A stretch of 64,000 bases of DNA. It comes from Rhodococcus tukisamuensis NBRC 100609. GTDB lineage: Bacteria > Actinomycetota > Actinomycetes > Mycobacteriales > Mycobacteriaceae. This document shows, piece after piece, positions 15,123 through 22,820 of this stretch. Position 1 is the first letter of the stretch, and each line of letters opens with the position of its first letter. The notes beneath the pieces are model-generated. The model saw only the letters and a list, made by a program, of their open reading frames with translations, did no database searches and was not told where the DNA came from. The position numbers and the translations under genes are program-made. The stretch is from assembly GCF_001894985.1 (NCBI RefSeq), contig NZ_BCXG01000024.1, forward strand, positions 18,129-82,128, written 5' to 3'.

Positions 15123-15688
15123 CGGACACTCCTGGGTTCGGCGGTGACGCGCAGCGCGATCGGGGTGACGGGTTCGGCGGGTAGGCCGGTGTGCAGACGG
15201 CGTCGGGCGCGGAAGAGTCGGACGTGCATGGCGGGGACGGAGCATCCTGCGACACGGGCCGCCTCGGTGGCGTTCAATCCGTCCCATGCGGTAAGCAGCA
15301 GCGCCTCGCGCTCTACGAGGGTGAGTGTTGCCAGGACTTCGAGTACTTCAGCGCGGTTGGTGACTGTGACGTCCGTGGCTGGCGCGGATGCCGTCATTTG
15401 CTCGATACGTGCCATTTCCGCGGCTAACGCATCATGGCGGCGGACGGTCCGACGGTTGTTGCTCATGGTGTTTCGGGCGACTACCAGCAGCCAGGGCAAT
15501 GCCGGGTCGGGTACCTCAGCAAGGCGCCGCCATGCAACGAGAAACGTCTCGGACACCACTTCCTGGGCGGTGTGGTGATCGACATGCCTGCAGGTGTACG
15601 CGAACACCCGCCCGGCGTAGGTATCCCACAGCGCGGTGAAGCGTTCCTTGTCTCCCGACGGCGGTGACCGGTGCGGTTTCTCTCTCAT
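15119..15688 (-). CDS. ECF-type RNA polymerase sigma factor
   Basis: The 189-residue product has sigma region 2 (DTYAGRVFAYTCRHVDHHTA, then EVVSETFLVAWRR) and region 4 (LTLVEREALLLTAWDGLNAT followed by the helix-turn-helix ending FRARRRL). The linker is about 60 residues. Overlap with the membrane protein gene downstream suggests that the partner controls its activity. The promoter it recognises cannot be read from this window. Confidence 0.88.
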   Translation of the reverse strand: MREKPHRSPPSGDKERFTALWDTYAGRVFAYTCRHVDHHTAQEVVSETFLVAWRRLAEVPDPALPWLLVVARNTMSNNRRTVRRHDALAAEMARIEQMTASAPATDVTVTNRAEVLEVLATLTLVEREALLLTAWDGLNATEAARVAGCSVPAMHVRLFRARRRLHTGLPAEPVTPIALRVTAEPRSVR

Positions 15689-15811
15689 ATGAAGAAGTGT
15701 CCGGCCGGGTGCTGATTCTTACAGAGGTCTTCGAATCCGGTACTCCGAGGGCCGATAGGCCGGCACCCGTGGTGCGGAAGGTGCCAATAACTTAACGGGT
15801 TTCCAACTTCG

Positions 15812-15937
15812 GTCCCGATTCATCACCCAGGCCCGGACCCGTGAGGGCATGGCCGAGGCGAAGAAGGCCGGCCGACTCAAGGGCAGCAGCCGAAGCTGTC
15901 CGCTCTGCAACGCAAACGTCTGCGTGCGGACTAAGCC
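15812..15937 (+). pseudogene. Internal fragment of a serine resolvase gene
   Basis: The DNA is almost identical to 13172-13300 of the intact resolvase gene (reading ARTREGMAEAKKAGRLK) with small deletions that break the frame. The catalytic N-terminal part is missing. The matching C-terminal piece lies at 17052-17096, beyond the TIR gene. Confidence 0.7.
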
Positions 15938-15958
15938 CGCCACCCAGAGCGTCAAATC

Positions 15959-15984
15959 ACCGCCACATATCGCCGCGAGTCACA
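15959..15984 (+). repeat. Dispersed 3'-end repeat, copy 6
   Basis: ACCGCCACATATCGCCGCGA followed by GTCACA is one of the best matches to the consensus. It follows a resolvase remnant in the same orientation, so again it lies behind a gene. Confidence 0.7.
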
Positions 15985-16194
15985 CTGGAGCCCGCCGGCG
16001 GGTCACCGTCCGACAACCAAGGAATTGGAACACTGCGTCACCGTCGTCAACGACCGAGTGAGAAACCGGTGAGTCGGCTGTCTGACCCGCAGTCCTTTTG
16101 AATTGTCGGGGCCTGTCGGTGGTCAGCCCTAGGATCTCCAAGGAAGGTCAGGAGCGTCCCCAAGAGCAACCGTGCATGATCGGAGAACCCAGAG

Positions 16195-16989
16195 TTGGAA
16201 CACCTAATCTTCGACCTCAAACAGCAGAAGAAGGGCGCTGTCGCTGTCGTTACCCTCGACAAGCAGGCCAATGTCCGGCTCATGACCATGTCGCACTACC
16301 GGTCGTTCAAGGCGGGTCGCCGCGCCCAGATGATCGGCGGCCTGGCCAAGAAGTCACCCGCTCGCCTCGGGATACCGAGCGACGGTCACTGGGTCGTTGT
16401 GGTGGATATGGGAGGCCTGCGCGGGCAGGTCCGCGCGGGAGTGAATGTCCAGCCGCCACCGCCTGGACTGTTGCCTCCGCTGCGTGAACACAACCCTGCA
16501 CGCGAGGTTGCCGTCCGCGAGCCCGTGGAGCCTCAAGGTGATGTACTTGGCGGTCAGACCTGGGACGTCTTCATCTCGCACGCGAGTGAGGACAAGGCCG
16601 CAGTCGCGGTACCGCTCCGAGATGCCTTGGCGGCTCGCGGAGTGACCGTCTGGCTCGACAAGACCGAGATGCGAATCGGCCACAGCCTGCGACGTAAGAT
16701 CGACGAGGGGATTCGGTCGAGTCGATACGGGGTCGTGGTGCTATCGCAGTCCTTCTTCAGCAAGGGCTGGACAAATCACGAGCTCGACGGGCTGGTGACC
16801 AAGACGGTCGCGGGGGAGCAGACGCTGCTGCCCATCTGGCATGAGATCACCGGCGACCAGGTCCGCGGCTACAGTCCATCGCTAGCAGACAAGGTGGCGC
16901 TGAGTACCGAGTCCCACAGCATCGAAGAGATGGCGGACCAGATCGCCGAGGTGGTCCGGGAGACTGCCGCCGAGGAAGCCCGGGCGTAG
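16195..16989 (+). CDS. DUF1883-TIR domain protein, candidate defence NADase
   Basis: The 264-residue product has an N-terminal DUF1883-like domain (residues 1-85, HLIFDLKQQKKGAVAVVTLD with a MSHYRSFKAGR segment) and a C-terminal TIR domain from about residue 122 (WDVFISHASEDKAAVAVPLR). The likely catalytic glutamate is residue 196 in WTNHELDGL. Bacterial TIR domains cleave NAD or make signalling derivatives of it, usually as abortive anti-phage effectors; DUF1883-TIR combinations are a known architecture. The start is a TTG. The gene sits between two pieces of a broken resolvase gene, a sign of insertion. Confidence 0.85.
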   Translation: MEHLIFDLKQQKKGAVAVVTLDKQANVRLMTMSHYRSFKAGRRAQMIGGLAKKSPARLGIPSDGHWVVVVDMGGLRGQVRAGVNVQPPPPGLLPPLREHNPAREVAVREPVEPQGDVLGGQTWDVFISHASEDKAAVAVPLRDALAARGVTVWLDKTEMRIGHSLRRKIDEGIRSSRYGVVVLSQSFFSKGWTNHELDGLVTKTVAGEQTLLPIWHEITGDQVRGYSPSLADKVALSTESHSIEEMADQIAEVVRETAAEEARA

Positions 16990-17051
16990 ACACCGAAACA
17001 CTCAATAGAGATTTCACTGCATCTCGACACCGTCGGTCTGCCGGTCCCGGA

Positions 17052-17096
17052 GCATGTACGCGACATTGCGACGCGCCAGGGTCGAAGCCGCGGACG
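17052..17096 (+). pseudogene. C-terminal fragment of a serine resolvase gene
   Basis: ATGTACGCGACATTGCGACG and the following bases match the last codons of the intact resolvase (SAMYATLQRAR). With the fragment at 15812-15937 it brackets the TIR gene. Confidence 0.6.
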
Positions 17097-17167
17097 ACCC
17101 TCCCGATCTCCTGCCGGACAACATGACTAGGGGCAAGGGCGCGCGGAGCGGTCCTGCGGCAGCGGTT

Positions 17168-17990
17168 CTAGGAGCCTCCGAAGTCGAATCCGAGCTGCCC
17201 TCGGGCGGTGTCGGTCGTGGTCGCGATGCTGTAGTCGGGCTTACGTTGCTTGTCGGCGTTGGAGGTTGGCCAGGTGACACCGGTCGCGGCGAGGGTATCC
17301 ATCGCGGCGACAGGACCGGTGACGATCTGGTCGAGCAGCTCCGCCTGCTGGGGGTGCAGAGCGACGAGACGCGTGAGAACGGTCAGCAGGTCGATGAACT
17401 CGCCATTCCAGTCGGACGGCCACTCCTCCGCATTGATGTCGTCAAGTGGGCTTGACCAGCGGCCGGTGGGGTTGGTCTTGCGGTAGATGAACCACGACCG
17501 GATGACATTCCGGCCGCCGACGGTGTATTCCCACACCTCGGGGCCGACGGGGCCGAACGAGCCGCCCCCGAACTGGATGGTCAGGGTTTCGGGGTCGTAG
17601 CAGATGGTGTCCGGGATCGCCTCGACCGCGGTGAGGTTGGTGATGCGCGCGGGGTCCGAGACCGGCAGTCTGACGTTGCGCTCAGGGCGGCCTGCTGCTT
17701 CATCGATGCAGACATCTCCGTAGGTGTGTAGCCACAGCACGGTGCGGCCCAGCTTAACGGCGGCCTCGAACAATGCGGGAGTGGTGGTGATTGGGACGCG
17801 GATACCGGGGGGTCAGTTCGTCGGTGAATCGTTCGGTGAACCCCGGGTGCGCGACGACGCCGGCGATGTATGCGAGCACGTCGTGCGGCGAGACGGTTCG
17901 CCCTGCGATAGTCGAGAGTGCCGCCGGTAGTCCCTCGGCGAGGTTGGGCTTCCGATTTGTATTACGGAGCGGCGTCGTGTTCGAACCGAC
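17168..17990 (-). pseudogene. C-terminal part of a type ISP restriction-modification enzyme, frameshifted
   Basis: The reading EVWEYTVGGRNVIRSWFIYR and GRWSSPLDDINAEEWPSDW, followed by EFIDLLTVLTRLVALHP, is characteristic of the target-recognition end of single-chain type ISP restriction-modification proteins. Upstream, LAEGLPAALSTIAGRTVSPH and HDVLAYIAGVVAHPGFTERF belong to the same protein but lie in another frame; the shift maps to a run of G at 17806-17812. The gene is cut off at about 17,990, where IS110 sequence begins, so the helicase and methyltransferase parts are gone. Confidence 0.8.
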
Positions 17991-17999
17991 GGGTCGTAG

Positions 18000-19300
18000 C
18001 GTGCCGTAGGAGACCGTGGGGATAGCTCGATGGCTTCCTGCCACCCGACCGGCCGGGGGGTTGGCTCTAAGAGGGTTCTGCCTCCCCACGGTCTCCGTTC
18101 GCTGCCTGGCTCAACACAGGAACGCCACCCTTCTCGGGCGGCCGGAAGTCGGAATGCCGACAGCGGATACCCCCGTCCACCAGCACGGAAGGCCCACGCC
18201 ACGGTGATCGTGATCGGTATCGACCCGCACAAGTCCACCCACACCGCCACAGCCGTCGACCCGGCCACCAACCGGGACCTCGGATCCGTGCGTATCAGGT
18301 CATCGTTCGACGACTACGCCCACCTCATCACCTGTTCAAAGGCGTGGCCGGACCGGATCTGGGCCGTGGAGAACGCCTCCGGGCTCGGCCATCACCTCAC
18401 CCAGTGGCTGATCAGCCGCGGTGAAGCCGTCGTCGACGTCCCGTCGACGGCGACCGCTCGGGTGCGGGAACTCTCGCGTGGTGGGCGGCGGAAGAACGAT
18501 CGGATCGATGCCGCCGCGGCGGCGTGTGTGGCGTTTGGTCAGGGCGATTTCCGGCCGGTCGCCCCGGAAGGTCACACCGACGTGCTGCGAATCCTGGACG
18601 AACGCCGGGTCGACCTGGTCAGACAGAACGGCCGGCTCGTCAACCACCTCCACGCCTTGCTGCGTGAGCTGTTCCCCGGTGGGATGGAACGTGACTTCGA
18701 TACCGAGGACGCCGCCAGCCAGCTCAAGGCGTTCCTGCCCGAGACCACGGCGGACGGGATGCGGAAGAACGTTGCCCTCGACATCGTTGGCGACCTGCGG
18801 AGGGTCCGGTTTCACATCGAGGACATCACCACCCGAATCAAGACCGAGCTTGCCGCCAGCGGCACCAAGCTCCTGAAGATTCCCGGCGTCGGCATCGTCA
18901 CCGCCGCCCGGATCCTCGCCCGCACCGGCGATCCCACCCGGTTCGTGAACGAGGCGGCGTTCGCGAACTACAGCGGCACCGCACCGATCGAGGTCGCCAG
19001 CGCCGACAAGCAACGCCACCGACTGTCCCGGTCCGGCGACCGCACCCTGAACTCGGCCATCCACATCGTCGCCGTCACCCAGGCCAGAACGCCCAGCAGC
19101 GACGGATACGCCTACCACCAACGGAAGATGGCCGAAGGCAAGACATCACGCGAAGCAATGCGATGTCTGAAACGACAAGTTGCCAAACGACTCTGGCGCA
19201 CCATGCGCGACGACTCCTTCACAACCTCGAGGCGCCACTTACTGCGTAGGGCCTGGTCGGGGGCGGACGAATGTCCCAAAAATGCCTTCCAACGCCATAT
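18000..19300 (+). mobile_element. IS110-family insertion sequence
   Basis: The element consists of a 200-base leader with a long hairpin and one transposase gene. IS110 elements lack terminal inverted repeats, and none are seen here. The left end interrupts the type ISP gene near 17,990-18,005. The right end is unclear because the transposase frame runs on into flanking DNA; I place it near 19,230-19,300. Confidence 0.75.
18009..18096 (+). ncRNA. Candidate bridge-RNA hairpin of the IS110 element
   Basis: The arms GGAGACCGTGGGGA (18009-18022) and TCCCCACGGTCTCC (18083-18096) are perfect 14-bp complements around a 60-base loop, 107 bases upstream of the transposase start. IS110-group elements encode a structured bridge RNA in the leader next to the transposase, with loops that pair with donor and target DNA. 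The position and size fit, but the loop assignments cannot be made without the empty target site. Confidence 0.5.
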
Positions 19301-19352
19301 CCTGAATGAATGGGCACGAACCCCGCTGCAGACCAGATCGCTCGCCTGCTGA
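18204..19352 (+). CDS. IS110-family transposase
   Basis: The 382-residue product has the N-terminal RuvC-like DEDD domain (IGIDPHKSTHTATAVD with the first Asp, WAVENASGLGHHLTQWLISR with the Glu, and KNDRIDAAAAACVA with the last acidic pair) and the C-terminal transposase_20 domain (LLKIPGVGIVTAARILARTG, then FANYSGTAPIE and SGDRTLNSAIHIVAV) carrying the catalytic serine region. The GTG at 18204 starts at the conserved IGIDPHK motif. The last 40 residues after LWRTMRDDSFTT are probably read-through into flanking sequence. The gene appears intact. Confidence 0.9.
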   Translation: MIVIGIDPHKSTHTATAVDPATNRDLGSVRIRSSFDDYAHLITCSKAWPDRIWAVENASGLGHHLTQWLISRGEAVVDVPSTATARVRELSRGGRRKNDRIDAAAAACVAFGQGDFRPVAPEGHTDVLRILDERRVDLVRQNGRLVNHLHALLRELFPGGMERDFDTEDAASQLKAFLPETTADGMRKNVALDIVGDLRRVRFHIEDITTRIKTELAASGTKLLKIPGVGIVTAARILARTGDPTRFVNEAAFANYSGTAPIEVASADKQRHRLSRSGDRTLNSAIHIVAVTQARTPSSDGYAYHQRKMAEGKTSREAMRCLKRQVAKRLWRTMRDDSFTTSRRHLLRRAWSGADECPKNAFQRHILNEWARTPLQTRSLAC

Positions 19353-19510
19353 TCGAGCGGGAGGATCTCCTACTCGACGGCCGCGAACTCGAGGCTCGCC
19401 TGGACCGATTGAGGCGACGGCTCGACGATGTGAATGCTGAGATTGCCTCGCTTCGCCGGGTTGAGGGCGAACTACTCCGTCGCCACCCCAACGAGTTCGA
19501 ACAGGACTGA
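19310..19510 (+). CDS. Short coiled-coil protein (66 aa)
   Basis: The product is almost wholly helical and charged (DQIARLLIEREDLLLDGREL, then ARLDRLRRRLDDVNAEIASL), with heptad-like spacing of leucines. It overlaps the tail of the IS110 frame, which supports the view that the transposase tail is read-through. No ribosome site is obvious. The function is unknown. Confidence 0.45.
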   Translation: MGTNPAADQIARLLIEREDLLLDGRELEARLDRLRRRLDDVNAEIASLRRVEGELLRRHPNEFEQD

Positions 19511-19597
19511 TCCTGATGGCTGTTCGAATGTCCCATGCACTTGACAGACACCGGAACCCTCCGCGGCGGCCCGTCGTCCGCCGTGAGCTCCGGCGAC

Positions 19598-19738
19598 TCA
19601 ATCGTCGATCGAAACCGGCGGATCGGGATCCAGCTCATTGGGATCCCAGTCATCTCGCCGGTCCAGTCGCTCCATCAGTGCTACTGCCAAGCTCAGGATG
19701 GCGAAGAACCCGATAATGACTGCAATGACGCCTGCCAT
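19598..19738 (-). CDS. Small single-pass membrane protein, twin copy B (46 aa)
   Basis: This is the paralogue of the gene at 9010-9150: hydrophobic helix MAGVIAVIIGFFAILSLAVA, then MERLDRRDDWDPNELDPDP and a final VSIDD. The conserved upstream block (GGTACCGTT...GGGAGGG...GGGGGGAAATG) lies at 19739-19785. The two copies are 10 kb apart in opposite orientation and could recombine to invert the segment between them. Confidence 0.7.
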   Translation of the reverse strand: MAGVIAVIIGFFAILSLAVALMERLDRRDDWDPNELDPDPPVSIDD

Positions 19739-19980
19739 TTCCCCCCTATGCCGCCCTCCCCGCGTGCACGAAACGGTACCAATCAGTCTGCAAGCCCGTA
19801 CGGGTTCATCGCGAATCGGCGTCCTCAAGTAGTTCGATGGGTGGGGGGCGACGCTTCCCTCGTCGACCCCTCACCGACTACGGGACCGGTGTTCGAATCC
19901 TCGGGGGCTTGACAGCACACACAGACATCTCAGTTTGCTAAGGCGCAAGTGGGAGCTCCAACGACATGCTGATGCGGTCG

Positions 19981-20589
19981 TCACGTTCGCCATACCGCGG
20001 TGAACTTGTACCACGGTCCGCCAATGTGAGTTGACGAGAAGTCGTCGAAGCCGGCGGGCTTTCCGTTCGGTGAGTACGCCCACCCAATGCTGGTGCTGCT
20101 CGCAAAGTAGGGAGCATCGACGAAGTAGACGGTCCCGTTGTCGCCCTTCGATGCATAAAGGATGTCGAACGGACCGATCTCCAAATTCGCGCGACTGAGC
20201 TCGGGGCTAGCAAGCAAGTCGTGCGCCGTCTGCTCAAATTGCGGACGCATCTCGTCGAACGTCGGCGGAGGCAGCAGAAAGTCGATAGCCAGGACCCCAA
20301 CCACGGCGAGTGGGACAGGCAGGATCCACCATGACCATCGACGGTCCTGCCCCACGACATAAAGCGTTCGGATCGACCAGACCAGCCCCGCGACTGCGAG
20401 TACCAGCACCGCTACTCCACCGAAAAGGAGTGGGTCTACCCACTGCATATCGCCGAACCGAGACGGCCACCAGTCGTAGTTGATGCAGACCAACACGAGC
20501 AGTGCAATGACAGTGATTACCAAGAGGCGGGGACCAGGGAGCTTATTTCGCGCCACTTCACCTGCAGGTTTCGGCCCCGACTCGCGCAT
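19981..20589 (-). CDS. Membrane protein with extracytoplasmic C-terminal domain
   Basis: The 202-residue product has three hydrophobic segments in its first 110 residues (LLVITVIALLVLVCINYDWW, LLFGGVAVLVLAVAGLVWSI and WWILPVPLAVVGVLAIDFLL). A soluble C-terminal part of about 90 residues follows, with PPPTFDEMRPQFEQTAHDL and a tail of short strands. The family is not recognised. It is an isolated accessory gene next to an IS110 remnant. Confidence 0.6.
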   Translation of the reverse strand: MRESGPKPAGEVARNKLPGPRLLVITVIALLVLVCINYDWWPSRFGDMQWVDPLLFGGVAVLVLAVAGLVWSIRTLYVVGQDRRWSWWILPVPLAVVGVLAIDFLLPPPTFDEMRPQFEQTAHDLLASPELSRANLEIGPFDILYASKGDNGTVYFVDAPYFASSTSIGWAYSPNGKPAGFDDFSSTHIGGPWYKFTAVWRT

Positions 20590-20624
20590 ACAGACAATCT
20601 AGCGGGGCTCTGTACCGGCAGTCG

Positions 20625-21643
20625 TCAAGCCGCCAACGCTGGAGCGCCAGGGAACGCGCGAAGCTCGTCGTATACCTGCCGTGCTCGTAGGCAGGTATGG
20701 AGCTGGCCGAGGAGCTTTCCGAACAGGTGACGTTGAGCTTGCTGGCTCCAGTCGCCGGCAGCCCGTCTGCGGTCGAAATGTCCTCGTGCGCCGGGTGAGT
20801 TCTGGATCGCGACGAGAGTCCAGAACGAACCAACCGAGGCCAGGCGGTAGTTTTTGATCTGTCGGTGCGACACCACGGTTCGTTTTCCGCTGGCTCGAGT
20901 CACTGGCGACGCACCCGCGTACGCCTTCAGTCCCCGCGCGTCGACGAACCGTTTGCGGTCGTCACCGATTTCGGCCAGCAGCCTGGCGCCACTGACAGCG
21001 GCAAGGCCGGGGAAGCTCGTGATGATTGCTGCATCGGGGTGACGCTCGAAATGCTCGACCGTCGCCGCAGTCAGCGATTCGACGTCAGCGCAGGCCGCGT
21101 CAAGACGCTGCACCAATGTCCGCAACTGGATGCCCATCGCCTGCTCGACCATCGCACGCTGACGGAGTTGCTCGGCACGGAAGACCTCCCGCAGGCGCGC
21201 TGCATCGGCATCGACATTGCGCTGCCGACCCGCTTTCCTCAGCAGGGCACGCAACTTGGCGACGGTCAGCTTCGCCGCGGCCTCGGGGGTTGGCGCGGCG
21301 GCGAGAACTGTCCGGGCATCGGCCCGGGTAATCCCGCCACCACTCAACGCATCGAACGCGGCCAGGGCGGTCGATAGTAGTCCTTGAGGACCGACCGGAT
21401 CTGGTCACCGAGTGCCGTCCGCGCCCACACCGCGTCCTGTTGGGCGCGGGCGAGGACCTTGATCGCCCGCGCAAGATCGGTGTCCTCGGGGATCGGTCGG
21501 TGTGAGTCTGCGTCGAGACGCAGGATGTTCGCCAACATCACGGCATCCGCAGCATCCGATTTCGCGCCCGAAAACGGTAGCGTCTGGGTCTGCTGCACAA
21601 TCAGGTGACAGGTCAGGTCGGGCCTAACTGCTGGTACCGCCAA
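20625..21643 (-). pseudogene. IS110-family transposase, truncated and frameshifted
   Basis: The upstream piece (21344-21643) encodes the middle of the DEDD domain (LPFSGAKSDAADAVMLANIL), lacking the first catalytic Asp. The downstream piece (20625-21347) encodes the linker and the C-terminal domain (IITSFPGLAAVSGARLLAEI, DARGLKAYAGASPVTRASGK). The two are in different frames, joined near 21,345. It differs in sequence from the intact element at 18204, so it is a separate, dead IS. Confidence 0.85.
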
Positions 21644-21681
21644 CCGAACTCGGGTCCGGACACTCGGCCACCGGCCGTGCA

Positions 21682-21730
21682 GTCGGATTAGTCGTCAGCA
21701 TAGGGGCCGGCGAGAAACCCGTGACGGATC
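21682..21730 (+). repeat. Solo end of an IS3-family element
   Basis: GTCAGCATAGGGGCCGGCGA and the following GAAACCCGTGACGG resemble the right end of the IS3 remnant at 27915-29045 (CAGCATAGGGGCGGCAAGAA, then ACCCGGCACGG). The rest of the element is absent, so this is a leftover end next to the dead IS110. Confidence 0.5.
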
Positions 21731-21776
21731 ACAGTGAGGGTTGCCGCTGTCTTTCGACGGGGCCGTCGGAGCTGGT

Positions 21777-22172
21777 TCAGTCGCGGTGCCCGCCAGCGTC
21801 TTCGAGTCGGCGGGACTCGTCGATCACCTTGGGGATCTGGGTCTGAACGGCGCGGTTGACTGCAAACCAGCCCGCACCGAGGGCGATGAATCCGGCGATC
21901 AAGATGAGGATGATAAGCCAGGTGGAAGTGGTCTGGTTGGTCTTCTGGCCGTACAGCGCGAGCGAAGCAGCACCTCCGGCGTTAGCCGCATAGGCGCCGT
22001 AGAGGATTGCGCGCCACCGCAGGGCAGCCATCTGGCGGACGGCCGTGCCCGCCGGGATGCCGACTGGACTGTAGTGGTTGAGCTTCCGGAGATTGCGGTA
22101 TGCCGGGACGAGCAGAGCCACGGCCACGACGGCCAGGAACTCTGCGAGGCAGGCCAGCAGGGGGTTGTTCAT
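21777..22172 (-). CDS. Small membrane protein (131 aa)
   Basis: The product has three hydrophobic segments: LLACLAEFLAVVAVALLVPA at the N-terminus, ILYGAYAANAGGAASLALYG in the middle and TWLIILILIAGFIALGAGWF near the end, followed by a charged tail. No domain is recognised. It is the last small gene before the first recombinase-transposase module. Confidence 0.6.
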   Translation of the reverse strand: MNNPLLACLAEFLAVVAVALLVPAYRNLRKLNHYSPVGIPAGTAVRQMAALRWRAILYGAYAANAGGAASLALYGQKTNQTTSTWLIILILIAGFIALGAGWFAVNRAVQTQIPKVIDESRRLEDAGGHRD

Positions 22173-22511
22173 GGGAGGATCCTGTCATCGGCGGCGGACA
22201 TGTCGCGGCTGGGCATAGTGGTGTCGGATTGACTAGTGGGCCCCGGGCCAGCCACTGCCAACACTCATAGACGGTTCAATTTCGAAGAGTCATCATTTCG
22301 GCCAGGGTTCGCTTGGTGGCCATGGATCGGGCAGATCAAAGAACTTAGGTCGTGAGATCGGTGGCTGTATCGCGTTCAGCGCACTGTCCTCGACTCATCA
22401 CCGAATCTGGAAACCAGCCTATGGGGCAGGTCACGGGTTCGCAGTTCGACCTTCTTCGGGAAGCTCCATGCTCGAATTCTGCGACTACTGTGGGTGATAG
22501 CCACCTTCGCA
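22173..22511. other. Intergenic stretch before module 1
   Basis: No gene is supported. The left boundary of the recombinase-transposase module probably lies at the end of this stretch. Confidence 0.4.
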
Positions 22512-22543
22512 GGTGACTCCCTACTACCACCTTAGGTCCGTCA

Positions 22544-22571
22544 ACACGTCCTGGGGCCAAACAGGACGTGT
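22544..22571 (+). promoter_or_regulatory. Leader hairpin 1 of module 1
   Basis: ACACGTCCTG and CAGGACGTGT form a perfect 10-bp stem with an 8-base loop. Module 2 has a hairpin of the same 28-base length at the same place (37463-37490) with a different sequence, so the structure is kept while the bases have changed. Confidence 0.6.
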
Positions 22572-22652
22572 CCCAGGTGATCGCGCCCTTGCCGGTCCAT
22601 CCGCCTGTGTCTCGTGATGAGGTGGTGGTCGAAATTCGTCTCTGAATCCGAG

Positions 22653-22681
22653 AAGGACACCGACTGGCATTCGGTGTCCTT
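22653..22681 (+). promoter_or_regulatory. Leader hairpin 2 of module 1
   Basis: AAGGACACCGA and TCGGTGTCCTT form an 11-bp stem around a 7-base loop. The stem is identical in module 2 (37543-37571), while the loop differs. It could be an attenuator or a recombinase binding site. Confidence 0.65.
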
Positions 22682-22718
22682 CGTAGATTTCCATCATGAT
22701 CCTGCGCGGATCAACATG

Positions 22719-22744
22719 ACTCATGAGGTGGTGACTACTCATGA
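22719..22744 (+). promoter_or_regulatory. Two ACTCATGA repeats 18 bp apart, module 1
   Basis: ACTCATGA occurs at 22719 and 22737 and is followed by CAGTACTCCTCTGCGCCC-like sequence. The same pair with the same 18-bp spacing lies at 37610 and 37628 in module 2. Direct repeats in the leader suggest a protein-binding site or promoter element. Confidence 0.55.
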
Positions 22745-22820
22745 CAGTACTCCTCTGCGCCCTGGCGGGACCAGGGCAATCAAGAACCTTGTCGTTCACC
22801 GTTGACCGTGGTGATCGATG

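Larger units (their letters stand above)
15689..16194. other. Interval with a resolvase remnant and a dispersed repeat
   Basis: The first 120 bases are the sigma-factor upstream region. A resolvase fragment follows at 15812-15937, and a dispersed repeat at 15959-15984. The remainder up to the TIR gene has no supported gene. Confidence 0.45.

Noticed and set aside
6926..15984. Dispersed repeats considered as a CRISPR array
   Set aside because: Copies are hundreds to thousands of bases apart and in both orientations, with no regular spacers and no cas genes.
6926..15984. Dispersed repeats considered as integron attC sites
   Set aside because: No RYYYAAC/GTTRRRY core is present and no integron integrase lies in the window.
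19880..19915. A T-arm-like GTGTTCGAATCCTCGG followed by GGGCTTG, like the 3' end of a tRNA
   Set aside because: The T stem does not pair properly and no 5' tRNA half precedes it. It may be a decayed attachment site but is too weak to annotate.
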